A stretch of DNA of 17,146 nt from an archaeon. Lineage in GTDB: Archaea > Aenigmatarchaeota > Aenigmatarchaeia > GW2011-AR5 > GCA-2688965. Numbering within the stretch: position 1 is the stretch's first letter; every line of letters begins with the position of its first letter. Positions 6,139-13,110 of this stretch are shown here, in pieces. The notes beneath the pieces are model-generated. The model was not told where the DNA came from and made no database searches. It saw nothing but the letters and a program-made list of their open reading frames with translations. The stretch is from contig NZEE01000020.1 of NCBI GenBank assembly GCA_002688965.1, positions 1-17,146 of the forward strand. The letters are read 5' to 3'. Position numbers and translations under genes: made by a program.

Positions 6139-6719
6139 TGGTAGGTGTAATCAAGCAAGCCACCAAAAAATACCTCTTAGATAGGGGTGTCCCAGATATA
6201 ATGGCTACCACATTATCCAGAGATAGAAGGGTATCAAGTAGTAATGTTCAGAATAAGCCGTATATCATTAATATTACAAAACATCCACCATCCGAAGGCG
6301 ACCCTAGAAAGCATACATTAGATGCGGTATTAAGAAAAATAGAAAATAAAGATAATTTCATAAATCATTTACCTTGGCTTAAGGATGAAGATTATTATGG
6401 CGTTCCTAATATTGGTGCAGTATTCTATCAAACCAAACCCTCCAAAGAGGCACTTAGACCATACATAGGGGCGAATGTAAATCCACCATCACATATGGGA
6501 GTTGGCATTAGCAATCTTGGTTTCAATCAGATACTTGAAATATTATATCACGAAACATGGACAGACCCAGAAGCAGAAGATGAGTGGATAAAGGAATTCT
6601 GGCTTAGTTTTGATGAAAGAAGAACCGAATGGAAACCCGAATGGGATGATTACCAATACGAATGGCGAGGTAATGCGAGATTTATCAATTGGCCTTTAGA
6701 CCCACCACGAATAGAATAG
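6138..6719 (+). CDS. C-terminal FINW-tagged protein, last of the array
   Basis: A 193-residue protein with a basic N-terminus (IKQATKKYLLDRGV), a Pro-rich centre and a Trp/Glu-rich end. The terminal sequence is FINWPLDPPRIE (F182-W185). Its DNA matches that of the gene starting at 4560 at 33 of 34 bases, although that gene lies about 1.7 kb upstream and two unlike genes intervene. A preceding EWRGNAR resembles part of the RDNP-type tag, perhaps a relic. It is coupled by TAATG to the upstream gene. The operon appears to end here, since a new TATA box follows at 6734. Confidence 0.75.
   Translation: MVGVIKQATKKYLLDRGVPDIMATTLSRDRRVSSSNVQNKPYIINITKHPPSEGDPRKHTLDAVLRKIENKDNFINHLPWLKDEDYYGVPNIGAVFYQTKPSKEALRPYIGANVNPPSHMGVGISNLGFNQILEILYHETWTDPEAEDEWIKEFWLSFDERRTEWKPEWDDYQYEWRGNARFINWPLDPPRIE
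6681..6714 (+). repeat. FINW module, PLDPPRI type, copy 3
   Basis: 33 of 34 bases match 4986-5019 (one synonymous change, CCA for CCG). It ends the last gene of the array. The divergent PFENPL module of the gene 5542-6138 lies between copies 2 and 3. Confidence 0.8.
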
Positions 6720-6733
6720 AATAGACATGAAGT

Positions 6734-6743
6734 ATTATATAGG
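6734..6743 (+). promoter_or_regulatory. TATA box for the winged-helix gene
   Basis: ATTATATAGG, first base 30 nt upstream of ATG 6764. It starts a new leaderless transcript after the tagged-protein operon. Confidence 0.75.
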
Positions 6744-6763
6744 TATTAATCGTTCTGAATAAC

Positions 6764-7672
6764 ATGGACAATCTTATTCAAGAAATTGAAGCATTGACGG
6801 ATGCTCAAAGAGAGGCTATCTTTTCAAGTCCTTCAATTCGGGATGGTTTTTCAAGACAGATTTCATCTAAGTTGGAGGTTGAATATGAAACTGTAAAGGC
6901 TGAAATTGAAAAGTATGTTGCAAAACATAATAAGGATATTAAAAGAGTTATTGAAATCACTAAGGCACAGGATGTTGAAGTGCATAAGATGAGTCCGATA
7001 GAGAAACAAAGAGAGAAAATGATTTGGTATGAAAGTATGATTGTTGAGCCGTTGGCTAAAGCGTTAGCGGCGAACAGATATTTAGAATTAGGTTATACAG
7101 TAAAGGATTTTGAGAATATAGAGTTTGCAGATTTAGAAGAATACAGAAGGAGAATTAGGAATGTTGATGAAGTATCATATATTTTGAAGTATCCAGATAT
7201 AGATAATTGGGATAATGGTGAATCAAGGAGAACCAAAGAACGAAAGGTTCTATTGTATGATGGATTCATAAGTCAATTAGGCAAAACAGAAATACCACTT
7301 TCCAGAAGCACTATGTTAAGGGAATTGAGTATGGACAATAATAGTAATAGAAAATTGGCCGATGATGTATTAAATTATTTAGTTGGAACAGGTAAGATAA
7401 TTAAGTTTGCTAGAAAATATGTATTGGTAGGGGAACAAAAACAGGGCGAAACAGAAATACATAGATATGTGTATGAATTGATTGCAGAAAGTCCGGTTTC
7501 AGAAAGCAATATCATTAAACAAATAAACAATAATGAATATACTAAGGGATTTGGTATTTGTATGAATAAGAAAGGAAGGATTAAATTAAGGCAAGAGATA
7601 TTGATTCCTTTACAGGCAAACGGTTTGATTGAAAAGAAAGGAACCAAATGGAGTTTTAGAATCATAGATTAA
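6764..7672 (+). CDS. Coiled-coil and winged-helix protein, putative DNA-binding
   Basis: A 302-residue, Glu/Lys-rich soluble protein. The N-terminal 80 residues are helical and coiled-coil-like (VKAEIEKYVAKHNKDIKRVI). The C-terminal half holds two stretches resembling winged-helix units: about residues 175-225 (LSRSTMLRELSMDNN...LADDVLNYLVGTGKI) and about 238-302 (YELIAESPVSESNII...LIPLQANGLIEKKG). It is likely a DNA-binding regulator or replication/segregation factor; this rests on sequence pattern only. The start is fixed by the TATA box 30 nt away. It ends just before the next promoter, so it is probably monocistronic. Confidence 0.75.
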   Translation: MDNLIQEIEALTDAQREAIFSSPSIRDGFSRQISSKLEVEYETVKAEIEKYVAKHNKDIKRVIEITKAQDVEVHKMSPIEKQREKMIWYESMIVEPLAKALAANRYLELGYTVKDFENIEFADLEEYRRRIRNVDEVSYILKYPDIDNWDNGESRRTKERKVLLYDGFISQLGKTEIPLSRSTMLRELSMDNNSNRKLADDVLNYLVGTGKIIKFARKYVLVGEQKQGETEIHRYVYELIAESPVSESNIIKQINNNEYTKGFGICMNKKGRIKLRQEILIPLQANGLIEKKGTKWSFRIID

Positions 7673-7682
7673 TTTATATAGG
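7673..7682 (+). promoter_or_regulatory. TATA box for the 7715 operon
   Basis: TTTATATAGG overlaps the end of the intergenic gap after 7672. ATG 7715 is 42 nt away and is preceded by AGGTGA (7705-7710), a good match to the end of 16S rRNA, so this transcript appears to have a short leader with a ribosome binding site. Confidence 0.7.
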
Positions 7683-7714
7683 TAGTATCTTTGATTAGGG
7701 ATTAGGTGAAAAAA

Positions 7715-8074
7715 ATGTCGGAGTTGGTAGTAGCAATAGACATGGGTTCAGAAACCCTATCAAAAGAAAATAAGTTTAATGAATGGTTTGTAAATAAAGG
7801 ATATAAAATCCATGAAGAAACTATTGATAATGATATTGTAGTTTTGACTTATTCTGTATATAAAAGAGCAAATGTAGTTATTCTTAGATACAATTATGAG
7901 GGTGAAGAAATAATTTTCCCTAAGATTATTATAGAGTATTTAGAGGCACTAACTGATTTGAAAGGAACACAGGTTTCGGTTGCCGAAGAAACACCTATGG
8001 GGTATGAAACCATCATTGAATTAAAATTAGGAAAATTTCTTGAGGCATTTTATAAAGACCATGATGGCGAGTGA
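7715..8074 (+). CDS. Unknown small protein
   Basis: A 119-residue acidic soluble protein starting MSELVVAIDMG and containing strand-like stretches (DIVVLTYSVYKRANVVILRYNY). The opening resembles an actin/ASKHA phosphate loop in passing, but the rest is too short for that fold, so I do not propose it. ATG 7715 is preferred over GTG 7706 because of the AGGTGA site 5 nt upstream. It leads a run of small genes to about 9542. The next gene starts 4 nt after its TGA. Confidence 0.65.
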   Translation: MSELVVAIDMGSETLSKENKFNEWFVNKGYKIHEETIDNDIVVLTYSVYKRANVVILRYNYEGEEIIFPKIIIEYLEALTDLKGTQVSVAEETPMGYETIIELKLGKFLEAFYKDHDGE

Positions 8075-8078
8075 TGGT

Positions 8079-8447
8079 ATGACTAACAAGACATATAAGT
8101 GTTTTAATTGTGAATCCGTAGCAAGATTTCCGGGTTTATGCCGAGAATGCACAGAATATACGGATGAGGGTAATATAATCACACCAATACAAAGAAAAAG
8201 AGTGAATGAAAGTGGTGAAGAATGGAAACCCATGACGAATCATATACAACAACTAACAAGAGATGGTTTGCCTGTTAAAAAGGGATTTAGGACACCTAAG
8301 AAACTTTCTAAGAAACAGGCTAAAAAGGTTGCAGATGAAATTAAACAACAAAAATATTGGAATACTGAAATAGTTAAGAAGATGGCCGATGATGTTGGGG
8401 AAGATGGAATTATTGAATTAGGCGAATATGGGGGCGAAGAAGAATGA
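8079..8447 (+). CDS. Small basic zinc-knuckle protein
   Basis: A 122-residue protein with a short N-terminal zinc knuckle, CFNC then CREC 14 residues apart (residues 8-24). A Lys-rich helical middle follows (FRTPKKLSKKQAKKVADEIKQQK), then an acidic tail. The basic middle suggests nucleic-acid binding; no family is named. ATG 8079 lies just after the upstream stop; earlier in-frame ATGs at 8061 and 8064 would overlap the upstream gene. The last four bases overlap the next gene (ATGA). Confidence 0.65.
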   Translation: MTNKTYKCFNCESVARFPGLCRECTEYTDEGNIITPIQRKRVNESGEEWKPMTNHIQQLTRDGLPVKKGFRTPKKLSKKQAKKVADEIKQQKYWNTEIVKKMADDVGEDGIIELGEYGGEEE

Positions 8448-8656
8448 GTGAAGATACGATGGTTATTAATGGAGAAACTTTACCTTATGACCCAGATGGG
8501 TGGACTCATTGCTGTGTATGCGACACTAACAAATGGGATGAAGATATGGAAGATTCCGAATGCGCTTGGGAAGATGACTCAAGAGATTGGTGGATGATAT
8601 GTAAGACCTGCTTTGCTAATTATGAGAAAGAATTGAGGGGGTGTAATAATCAGTAA
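8444..8656 (+). CDS. Small acidic zinc-finger protein
   Basis: A 70-residue, very acidic and Trp-rich protein. Cys residues form WTHCCVC, a central Cys (SECAW) and CKTC, enough for one zinc site of ribbon or PHD-like spacing. There is no known family. It starts within the ATGA overlap with the previous gene, so it is translationally coupled. It is one of several tiny Cys-pair proteins clustered in 8079-9542. Confidence 0.65.
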   Translation: MSEDTMVINGETLPYDPDGWTHCCVCDTNKWDEDMEDSECAWEDDSRDWWMICKTCFANYEKELRGCNNQ

Positions 8657-8744
8657 AACACATATAATAGGAGAAGTAATTGAATATGGAACACACAATG
8701 AGGGCATTTGTTCTTCTGTTTGTTGGTGTAAGGATTTGAATAAG

Positions 8745-8894
8745 ATGAATAAAGTTGAAGAATTAATGGATATAGGTATTGAAGATTTGAAAAAGAGAGA
8801 ATCTTTATTATGGGATACTTGGTCTAAGGTTAAAAAGGTGCTTGAAGTCAAAGAAATGATTGAAAATGAATCGGGAGATGGTGAAAGTGATTGA
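8745..8894 (+). CDS. Small charged protein, start uncertain
   Basis: From ATG 8745 the frame encodes 49 residues, Glu/Lys-rich and helical (MNKVEELMDIGIEDLKKRES), ending at TGA 8892-8894. The same frame is open upstream to 8637, with protein-like content (SKTHIIGEVIEYG, then a Cys-Trp-Cys stretch), but it contains no ATG, GTG or canonical early start; only a TTG at 8736. Either the gene starts at 8745/8736, or it begins with a rare codon near 8646, or an indel has removed the start. It overlaps the start of the next gene. Without it, 8657-8877 would be an unexplained gap. Confidence 0.4.
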   Translation: MNKVEELMDIGIEDLKKRESLLWDTWSKVKKVLEVKEMIENESGDGESD

Positions 8895-9072
8895 TATAGT
8901 CTTTATTATGGTAGGTATATGGCTCTTGAGCATTTCGTTTTATTTATTGAACATGGCTTTATTTGCCCTTAAGACCCGAAAGAATACTAACAGATTGAAT
9001 AACCGATTAAAAGAAATTGAAGATTGGATTCAAGAATTATATAAGTTAGGGGGTATGAAGGATGATAGGTAA
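8878..9072 (+). CDS. Small single-pass membrane protein
   Basis: About 64 residues: an immediate hydrophobic segment (VIDIVFIMVGIWLLSISFYLL) followed by an amphipathic coiled-coil-like tail (NRLNNRLKEIEDWIQELYKL). The start is uncertain. ATG 8878, GTG 8887 (GGGAG 9 nt upstream) and TTG 8860 are all in frame. The 3' end overlaps the next gene by 11 nt. It is likely membrane anchored with a cytoplasmic helical tail. Spanin-like or virion membrane roles are possible but unproven. Confidence 0.6.
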   Translation: MVKVIDIVFIMVGIWLLSISFYLLNMALFALKTRKNTNRLNNRLKEIEDWIQELYKLGGMKDDR

Positions 9073-9304
9073 ATTGACCGAAATAATAGATGGTGTGGGA
9101 AATAATGCAAGAACCATTATAACGAGAGTCACACAATTCGTATTAGGTTTAGACGGTGTATTACATTTGGCTGAAATGGGTTCTGCATATTATGAACAAG
9201 CATGGACTACATTTGCTTTAACTTCTTTCCATACTTTGATTTTCTTCACAGCCGTATATTTAGTGGGGCATGACCATTTACACCATGCACATAAAGAGGA
9301 ATGA
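9062..9304 (+). CDS. Small membrane protein with His-rich tail
   Basis: An 80-residue protein. An amphipathic first half (ARTIITRVTQFVLGLDGVLH) precedes a membrane segment at about residues 50-68 (FALTSFHTLIFFTAVYLVG) and a histidine cluster, GHDHLHHAHKEE, at the end. The His/Asp cluster could bind metal. An AAGG stretch lies about 3 nt before the ATG. It overlaps the previous membrane gene, and the pair may act together. No family is recognised. Confidence 0.6.
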   Translation: MIGKLTEIIDGVGNNARTIITRVTQFVLGLDGVLHLAEMGSAYYEQAWTTFALTSFHTLIFFTAVYLVGHDHLHHAHKEE

Positions 9305-9308
9305 TATA

Positions 9309-9542
9309 ATGGCTAAATGGATAGGAATAGATTATTTTCAAACTGCACTTAATACATACAATAACCTTCAATGTCGGGCGTGTGGTGTATCAATGAATGT
9401 AAGGCGAAGTGTTATGGTGCAAACAGGTCCATATCATCCAAAGAGCCTTAGAGATACTTTTAGTTGTCCTCATTCTGGAACGCCTAATCACGATTTGAAA
9501 GTTAAACAGGTGCGAAAAGGAATAGATGAGGCAATGTATTGA
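9309..9542 (+). CDS. Small zinc-finger protein
   Basis: A 77-residue basic protein with CRAC near residue 22 and a CPH...H group in its second half, a probable single zinc site. The sequence between carries basic residues (NVRRSVMVQ), consistent with nucleic-acid binding. ATG 9309 follows the upstream TGA by 4 nt; the in-frame ATG at 9270 lies inside the upstream gene and is disfavoured. No named family. Confidence 0.6.
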   Translation: MAKWIGIDYFQTALNTYNNLQCRACGVSMNVRRSVMVQTGPYHPKSLRDTFSCPHSGTPNHDLKVKQVRKGIDEAMY

Positions 9543-9551
9543 GGTAATATG

Positions 9552-10040
9552 ATGCAAACTGAATTAGAATTAATTAAAACAAATCTAAGAAGATATACAT
9601 TTCAATCACCTAAAATCAAACAATGGGTTGAAGAAAATAGTCAAGGTAAAGTATTAAATCTATTTGCAGGTAAAACTTTGCTGGACTTAGATGAGGTTAG
9701 AAATGATTTAGACCCCGAAGTAAATGCAGAATATCAAATGGATGCGGTGGATTTTGTAAAAAAATGGAGAGGACATAAGTTTGATACGGTAATATTAGAC
9801 CCGCCTTATTCATATCGAAAGGCTATGGAAATGTATGAGGGTAATTATTCAAGCAGATTTAAGATGCTCGCTGACGAATTAGGTAAAATTACACACAAAG
9901 ATACAAAGTTTATATCATTTGGATACCACACTACCTTCATGGGCAACATAAGAGGATATGAATTAACCAAATTATGCACCTTTGCTCATGGTGGGGCGCA
10001 ACACGCTACGATAGGGATTATAGAGAGGAAGATAAAATGA
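9552..10040 (+). CDS. Small SAM-dependent methyltransferase (DPPY motif)
   Basis: A 162-residue protein. Motif I-like LNLFAGKTLLD (residues about 36-46) is a SAM-binding loop, and ILDPPYS (D83-Y86) is the catalytic motif IV of N6-adenine or related amino-methyltransferases. The protein is shorter than typical DNA adenine methylases and has no clear target recognition domain, so it may act on RNA or need a partner. ATG 9552 has GAGGT 6 nt upstream; ATG 9549 is adjacent. The ATGA overlap with the next gene couples them. Confidence 0.7.
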   Translation: MQTELELIKTNLRRYTFQSPKIKQWVEENSQGKVLNLFAGKTLLDLDEVRNDLDPEVNAEYQMDAVDFVKKWRGHKFDTVILDPPYSYRKAMEMYEGNYSSRFKMLADELGKITHKDTKFISFGYHTTFMGNIRGYELTKLCTFAHGGAQHATIGIIERKIK

Positions 10041-10699
10041 AAATAACATTTATATCTGATACACACGGATTACACAGGCAAATGGATTCATCCCTGTTAA
10101 AAGGAGATATGTTAATCCATTGTGGTGATTTTATGACCGATGGTTATTCCTTGATTGAAGCAAGGGATTTTCTTGAATGGTTTTCTATGGTTGGAAATTT
10201 TAAGTGGCGGGTTCTTATTGCAGGGAATCACGATAGATTATTTGAAGAATCACCAGATACGATGGGAGAGATGTTAGATGGTTTTGGTAATATCTTATAT
10301 CTTCAAGATATATTAGTAAATATAGAAGGAATTAATATTTACGGAACGCCATATCAACCTATAATGAATAATTGGGCGTTTAATCTCCCCCGACATGGGA
10401 AAGAATTAGAATCTAAATGGGCATCAATCCCCGATAATACAGATATATTGATTACACATTCACCGCCATATGAAGTATTAGACAAGGTTGAGTCGGATAA
10501 TATAGGTTCTCAAACCCTACTTGATAGGGTTCGGAAAGTAAAACCGAAGATTCACGCATTTGGGCATATCCATGAATGTCCGGGTTCTATTCAAAAAGAG
10601 TCCACATTATTTATCAATGCTGTTCAATTAGATAGAGATTATAATATATTAAATAAGCACATCACCGTTGATTGGACTAAAATAGATGAGAGTGCTTAA
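10037..10699 (+). CDS. Calcineurin-like metallophosphoesterase
   Basis: A 220-residue protein with all the two-metal phosphoesterase motifs: D8-x-H10, G30-D31, G63-N64-H65-D66, H141 in THSPP, and G176-H177-x-H179. Length and order match the small MPPED/UPF0046-type group, cytoplasmic phosphodiesterases of uncertain substrate. The start is ATG 10037, overlapping the methyltransferase stop as ATGA; an upstream in-frame ATG at 9974 would lie deep inside that gene. It is the second enzyme of a three-gene DNA/RNA-modification run. The motifs look intact, so activity is expected. Confidence 0.85.
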   Translation: MKITFISDTHGLHRQMDSSLLKGDMLIHCGDFMTDGYSLIEARDFLEWFSMVGNFKWRVLIAGNHDRLFEESPDTMGEMLDGFGNILYLQDILVNIEGINIYGTPYQPIMNNWAFNLPRHGKELESKWASIPDNTDILITHSPPYEVLDKVESDNIGSQTLLDRVRKVKPKIHAFGHIHECPGSIQKESTLFINAVQLDRDYNILNKHITVDWTKIDESA

Positions 10700-10700
10700 T

Positions 10701-11498
10701 ATGATTATAGAAGAAGATAATATCTATAATATGGATTGTTTAGAAGGTATGCAATTGATGGAAGATAATAGTGTCCATTTATGTATAACTTCACCCCCAT
10801 ATTATAATGCTAAAGCCTATTCGCATTGGGAAACTTATGATAAATATTTAGATTGGTTACGAAGTGTGTTTTCAGAAACATATAGAGTATTAAAAGAAGG
10901 AAGAATGTGTTGTGTAAATATTAGTGTAATTATACAACCGAGAACCAAAAGAAGTGAAGAAAGTAAAAGGATAGCATTACCTTTCCATTTTGTTAATATA
11001 ATGGAAGAAATTGGATTTAAGTTTATTGAAGATATTATTTGGATTAAACCCGAAGGAAGTGCTAAAAATAGAAATGGTGGTTTTTATCAGCATAGACAAC
11101 CCGTTTCATATAAACCAAATATAGTAAATGAATATATTTTTGTATTTCAGAAACCCATGAAAGGATTAATAGATAGTATAGTAAGAAGTTATAAAGGAGA
11201 GATTAAAGATAAAAGTTTAATATTAGGCGATTATGATAGGAGTAATATATGGTATATTAATCCAGAAACTAAAAGTAAGCATTTAGCCCCCTATCCTTTG
11301 GAATTAAGTGATAAATTAATAAAATATTATTCATATATGGGGGATATAGTAATTGACCCCTTATTAGGTAGTGGGACTACTTGCATTAGTGCAATTCATC
11401 AATCCCGAAAGTATCTGGGTTTTGAAATCCATGAAGATTATTATAATTTGGCTTTAACGAAAATCTGTAATACCCTAAACTTAATAAAGGTAATGTAA
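10701..11498 (+). CDS. DNA methyltransferase, beta class (probably N4-cytosine)
   Basis: A 265-residue protein with permuted motif order: catalytic motif IV TSPPYYN at residues 30-36 comes first, and the SAM-binding motif I, DPLLGSGTT, lies near the C-terminus. That order defines beta-class DNA methyltransferases, and TSPPY favours N4-cytosine over N6-adenine, though the two overlap. No restriction enzyme is adjacent, so it is an orphan that could protect the element's DNA or alter regulation. ATG 10701 follows the upstream stop by one base; the ATG at 10686 would overlap it by 14 nt. Confidence 0.85.
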   Translation: MIIEEDNIYNMDCLEGMQLMEDNSVHLCITSPPYYNAKAYSHWETYDKYLDWLRSVFSETYRVLKEGRMCCVNISVIIQPRTKRSEESKRIALPFHFVNIMEEIGFKFIEDIIWIKPEGSAKNRNGGFYQHRQPVSYKPNIVNEYIFVFQKPMKGLIDSIVRSYKGEIKDKSLILGDYDRSNIWYINPETKSKHLAPYPLELSDKLIKYYSYMGDIVIDPLLGSGTTCISAIHQSRKYLGFEIHEDYYNLALTKICNTLNLIKVM

Positions 11499-11511
11499 TG
11501 GTTTGAGTTAT

Positions 11512-11994
11512 ATGTTGAATAACAATGTAGTGATGGTGAGCATCACAGCAATCCTATTATTGGGATTTTTGGTTTATGATTATGGTATATCTCTTGATGA
11601 TGAGGAATCCTTAGACCCATTGACTAAATATTATGAAAATGAATATTGGATGGATTCATTTCAATATAATAATATGGCGTGGTCTGGACATAGTAATCAA
11701 ACCAATCTCACTTTCAACAATACAGGAGAGTTATTCATAAACGGTTCTGTTCAATGTTATTTTGAAGATTTAGGTGAGTTGAGGGGCTATTTGAATATTA
11801 GTTTATATATTAATGATACTCTCCTTAAAAATTATTATTTTCAAGAATATGGAGAGTTTAATTATACAGGCCATCTTTCAACAAATAATATTACAATAGT
11901 ATTACAATCTGTGGGTTCTGATAGCGACCCATTTAGTGATTTCGCAGATTATTATGTCTTTGAAATAGATGCAGATGTTGTATTTGAGGGTTGA
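11512..11994 (+). CDS. Membrane-anchored or secreted protein dense in N-glycosylation sites
   Basis: A 160-residue protein from ATG 11512 (TTG 11503 is an alternative). Residues 6-23 form a hydrophobic signal or anchor (VVMVSITAILLLGFLVYDY). The outer part is acidic and Asn-rich, with eight N-x-S/T sequons between residues 62 and 128: N62, N65, N69, N77, N95, N101, N117 and N126. Archaea glycosylate such sites on surface proteins, so this is probably displayed outside the cell or on the virion. The beta-strand-like pattern suggests a small jelly-roll or immunoglobulin-like domain (inference). It overlaps the next gene's TTG/ATG region. Confidence 0.7.
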   Translation: MLNNNVVMVSITAILLLGFLVYDYGISLDDEESLDPLTKYYENEYWMDSFQYNNMAWSGHSNQTNLTFNNTGELFINGSVQCYFEDLGELRGYLNISLYINDTLLKNYYFQEYGEFNYTGHLSTNNITIVLQSVGSDSDPFSDFADYYVFEIDADVVFEG

Positions 11995-11996
11995 TT

Positions 11997-12674
11997 ATGA
12001 AAGCCATAGGATTAGATATTGAAACTGCTAATTTAGATATGAGGATGGAGAATCTTCATTTTAACAACCCCTACGGTTGGAAAACTTCTTGCATTTGTAT
12101 ATATGATGGTGAAAATCAAAAGGGCAGATATTATGTAAAAGATAGAGATTTAATTATTGAAAAATTAAAGGGCGTATTTGATGAACACCCTGTAAAAAAT
12201 CAAATTATTGACTCCCTATATAATTTTACAGACCTTAAACAGCACTTGCAAGATTACTATGATATGGGATATATCTTAATTACTCATAACGGTTTGTCTT
12301 TCGATTTACCTATTATTTCAAAATCCATTGATAAAGGCGGTGCAGATGTTTTACAACAGATAGACTTATTCAAAGAAGCAGATAAAAATGTTGATACTTG
12401 CGAACATTTGAGGAAGCACACAGGATATAGGTTCAAACTTCAAAATCTCATTAAAGGGATATTAGGTGAATCAGAAGGCAAATTCATGGAATCTAGTGAT
12501 GCACCTAAAGAATGGGCTAAAAATAATTATCTTAAGGTGTTGGGTTATTGTATGGGAGATTCCATTTATACATACGAGATATACAATACTGTAAAGCAAA
12601 CAGGTGAGTTTAAGGCAAAGGTTAGACATAATAAAAAAGAGTTTGAATGTGAGGTTTTACAGGTTAGATGGTAA
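11997..12674 (+). CDS. DnaQ-like 3'-5' exonuclease (DEDDy)
   Basis: A 225-residue protein. The exonuclease motifs are in order: Exo I LDIET with D7 and E9, Exo II HNGLSFD with D103, and Exo III Y184-CMG-D188, the DEDDy form. This is the fold of proofreading domains of family B polymerases, but no polymerase domain is attached, so it is a stand-alone exonuclease for DNA processing or proofreading in trans. ATG 11997 is used; a TTG at 11991 overlapping the upstream stop is an alternative. It may act alongside the PolD subunit encoded at 14863. Confidence 0.85.
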   Translation: MKAIGLDIETANLDMRMENLHFNNPYGWKTSCICIYDGENQKGRYYVKDRDLIIEKLKGVFDEHPVKNQIIDSLYNFTDLKQHLQDYYDMGYILITHNGLSFDLPIISKSIDKGGADVLQQIDLFKEADKNVDTCEHLRKHTGYRFKLQNLIKGILGESEGKFMESSDAPKEWAKNNYLKVLGYCMGDSIYTYEIYNTVKQTGEFKAKVRHNKKEFECEVLQVRW

Positions 12675-12682
12675 TGAAAACA

Positions 12683-12692
12683 ATTATATAGT
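12683..12692 (+). promoter_or_regulatory. TATA box for the 12712 gene
   Basis: ATTATATAGT, 29 nt upstream of GTG 12712. It starts within 10 nt of the exonuclease stop and supports GTG 12712 as a leaderless start. Confidence 0.55.
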
Positions 12693-12711
12693 TGAGAAAC
12701 ATATTATAATC

Positions 12712-13092
12712 GTGTCTGAAGATTCAAAGCGAAGCGGCATTAAAATGACAGATAAGCAAATACAAAGGCAATCCCTTAAAATAAAGAAAGCAATATTTGA
12801 TGATTTCAAAGAACATGAAGATGGGTCATATCAAGGTGTTATTAAAGATGAGATATTGGCGATTTTAGATAAATACATTCCATTAAATAAGGTGATAGAT
12901 GATATTGAGTTTTTAACAATAATTAACAAATGTTCAAAGGATTTAGTAATATATTTAAGTGAAAAATTAGAAGGTGTGGATAATAGATTGATGAAATTAT
13001 ATTGTTATGATTTTGTAAATCAATCGTTTTCCTCTATATATACAATAAAACTAATTAATCCAGAAGAAAACAATGATTCTATGTATATATGA
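12712..13092 (+). CDS. Unknown soluble protein
   Basis: A 126-residue, Lys/Asp-rich, mostly helical protein (RQSLKIKKAIFDDFKEH; PLNKVIDDIEFLTIINKC). No family is recognised. Three in-frame starts are possible: GTG 12604 inside the exonuclease gene, GTG 12712 and ATG 12745. GTG 12712 is preferred because a TATA box lies 29 nt upstream, matching the spacing elsewhere. The next gene begins about 18 nt after its stop. Confidence 0.6.
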   Translation: MSEDSKRSGIKMTDKQIQRQSLKIKKAIFDDFKEHEDGSYQGVIKDEILAILDKYIPLNKVIDDIEFLTIINKCSKDLVIYLSEKLEGVDNRLMKLYCYDFVNQSFSSIYTIKLINPEENNDSMYI

Positions 13093-13110
13093 GTTTTGAG
13101 AGGCGTTTTT

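Noticed and set aside
4991..6691. CAATTG palindrome inside the tag as a DNA-binding site.
   Set aside because: It is absent from the copies at 3387-3398 and 3996-4007, where the peptide is still kept, so the DNA palindrome is a by-product of the codons.
4983..6714. The tag repeats as a CRISPR array or integron-like attachment sites.
   Set aside because: Spacing is gene-sized and irregular, the repeats are coding and in frame, and synonymous codon changes show protein-level selection. No integrase was seen.
4983..6714. A diversity-generating retroelement explaining repeated 3' ends.
   Set aside because: No reverse transcriptase and no adenine-biased variable/template repeat pair were seen. 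Here the ends are conserved and the bodies vary, the opposite of that system.
7715..7760. Actin/ASKHA-like start (VAIDMGSET) in the 119-residue protein.
   Set aside because: The protein is far too short for that fold and no other motif follows.
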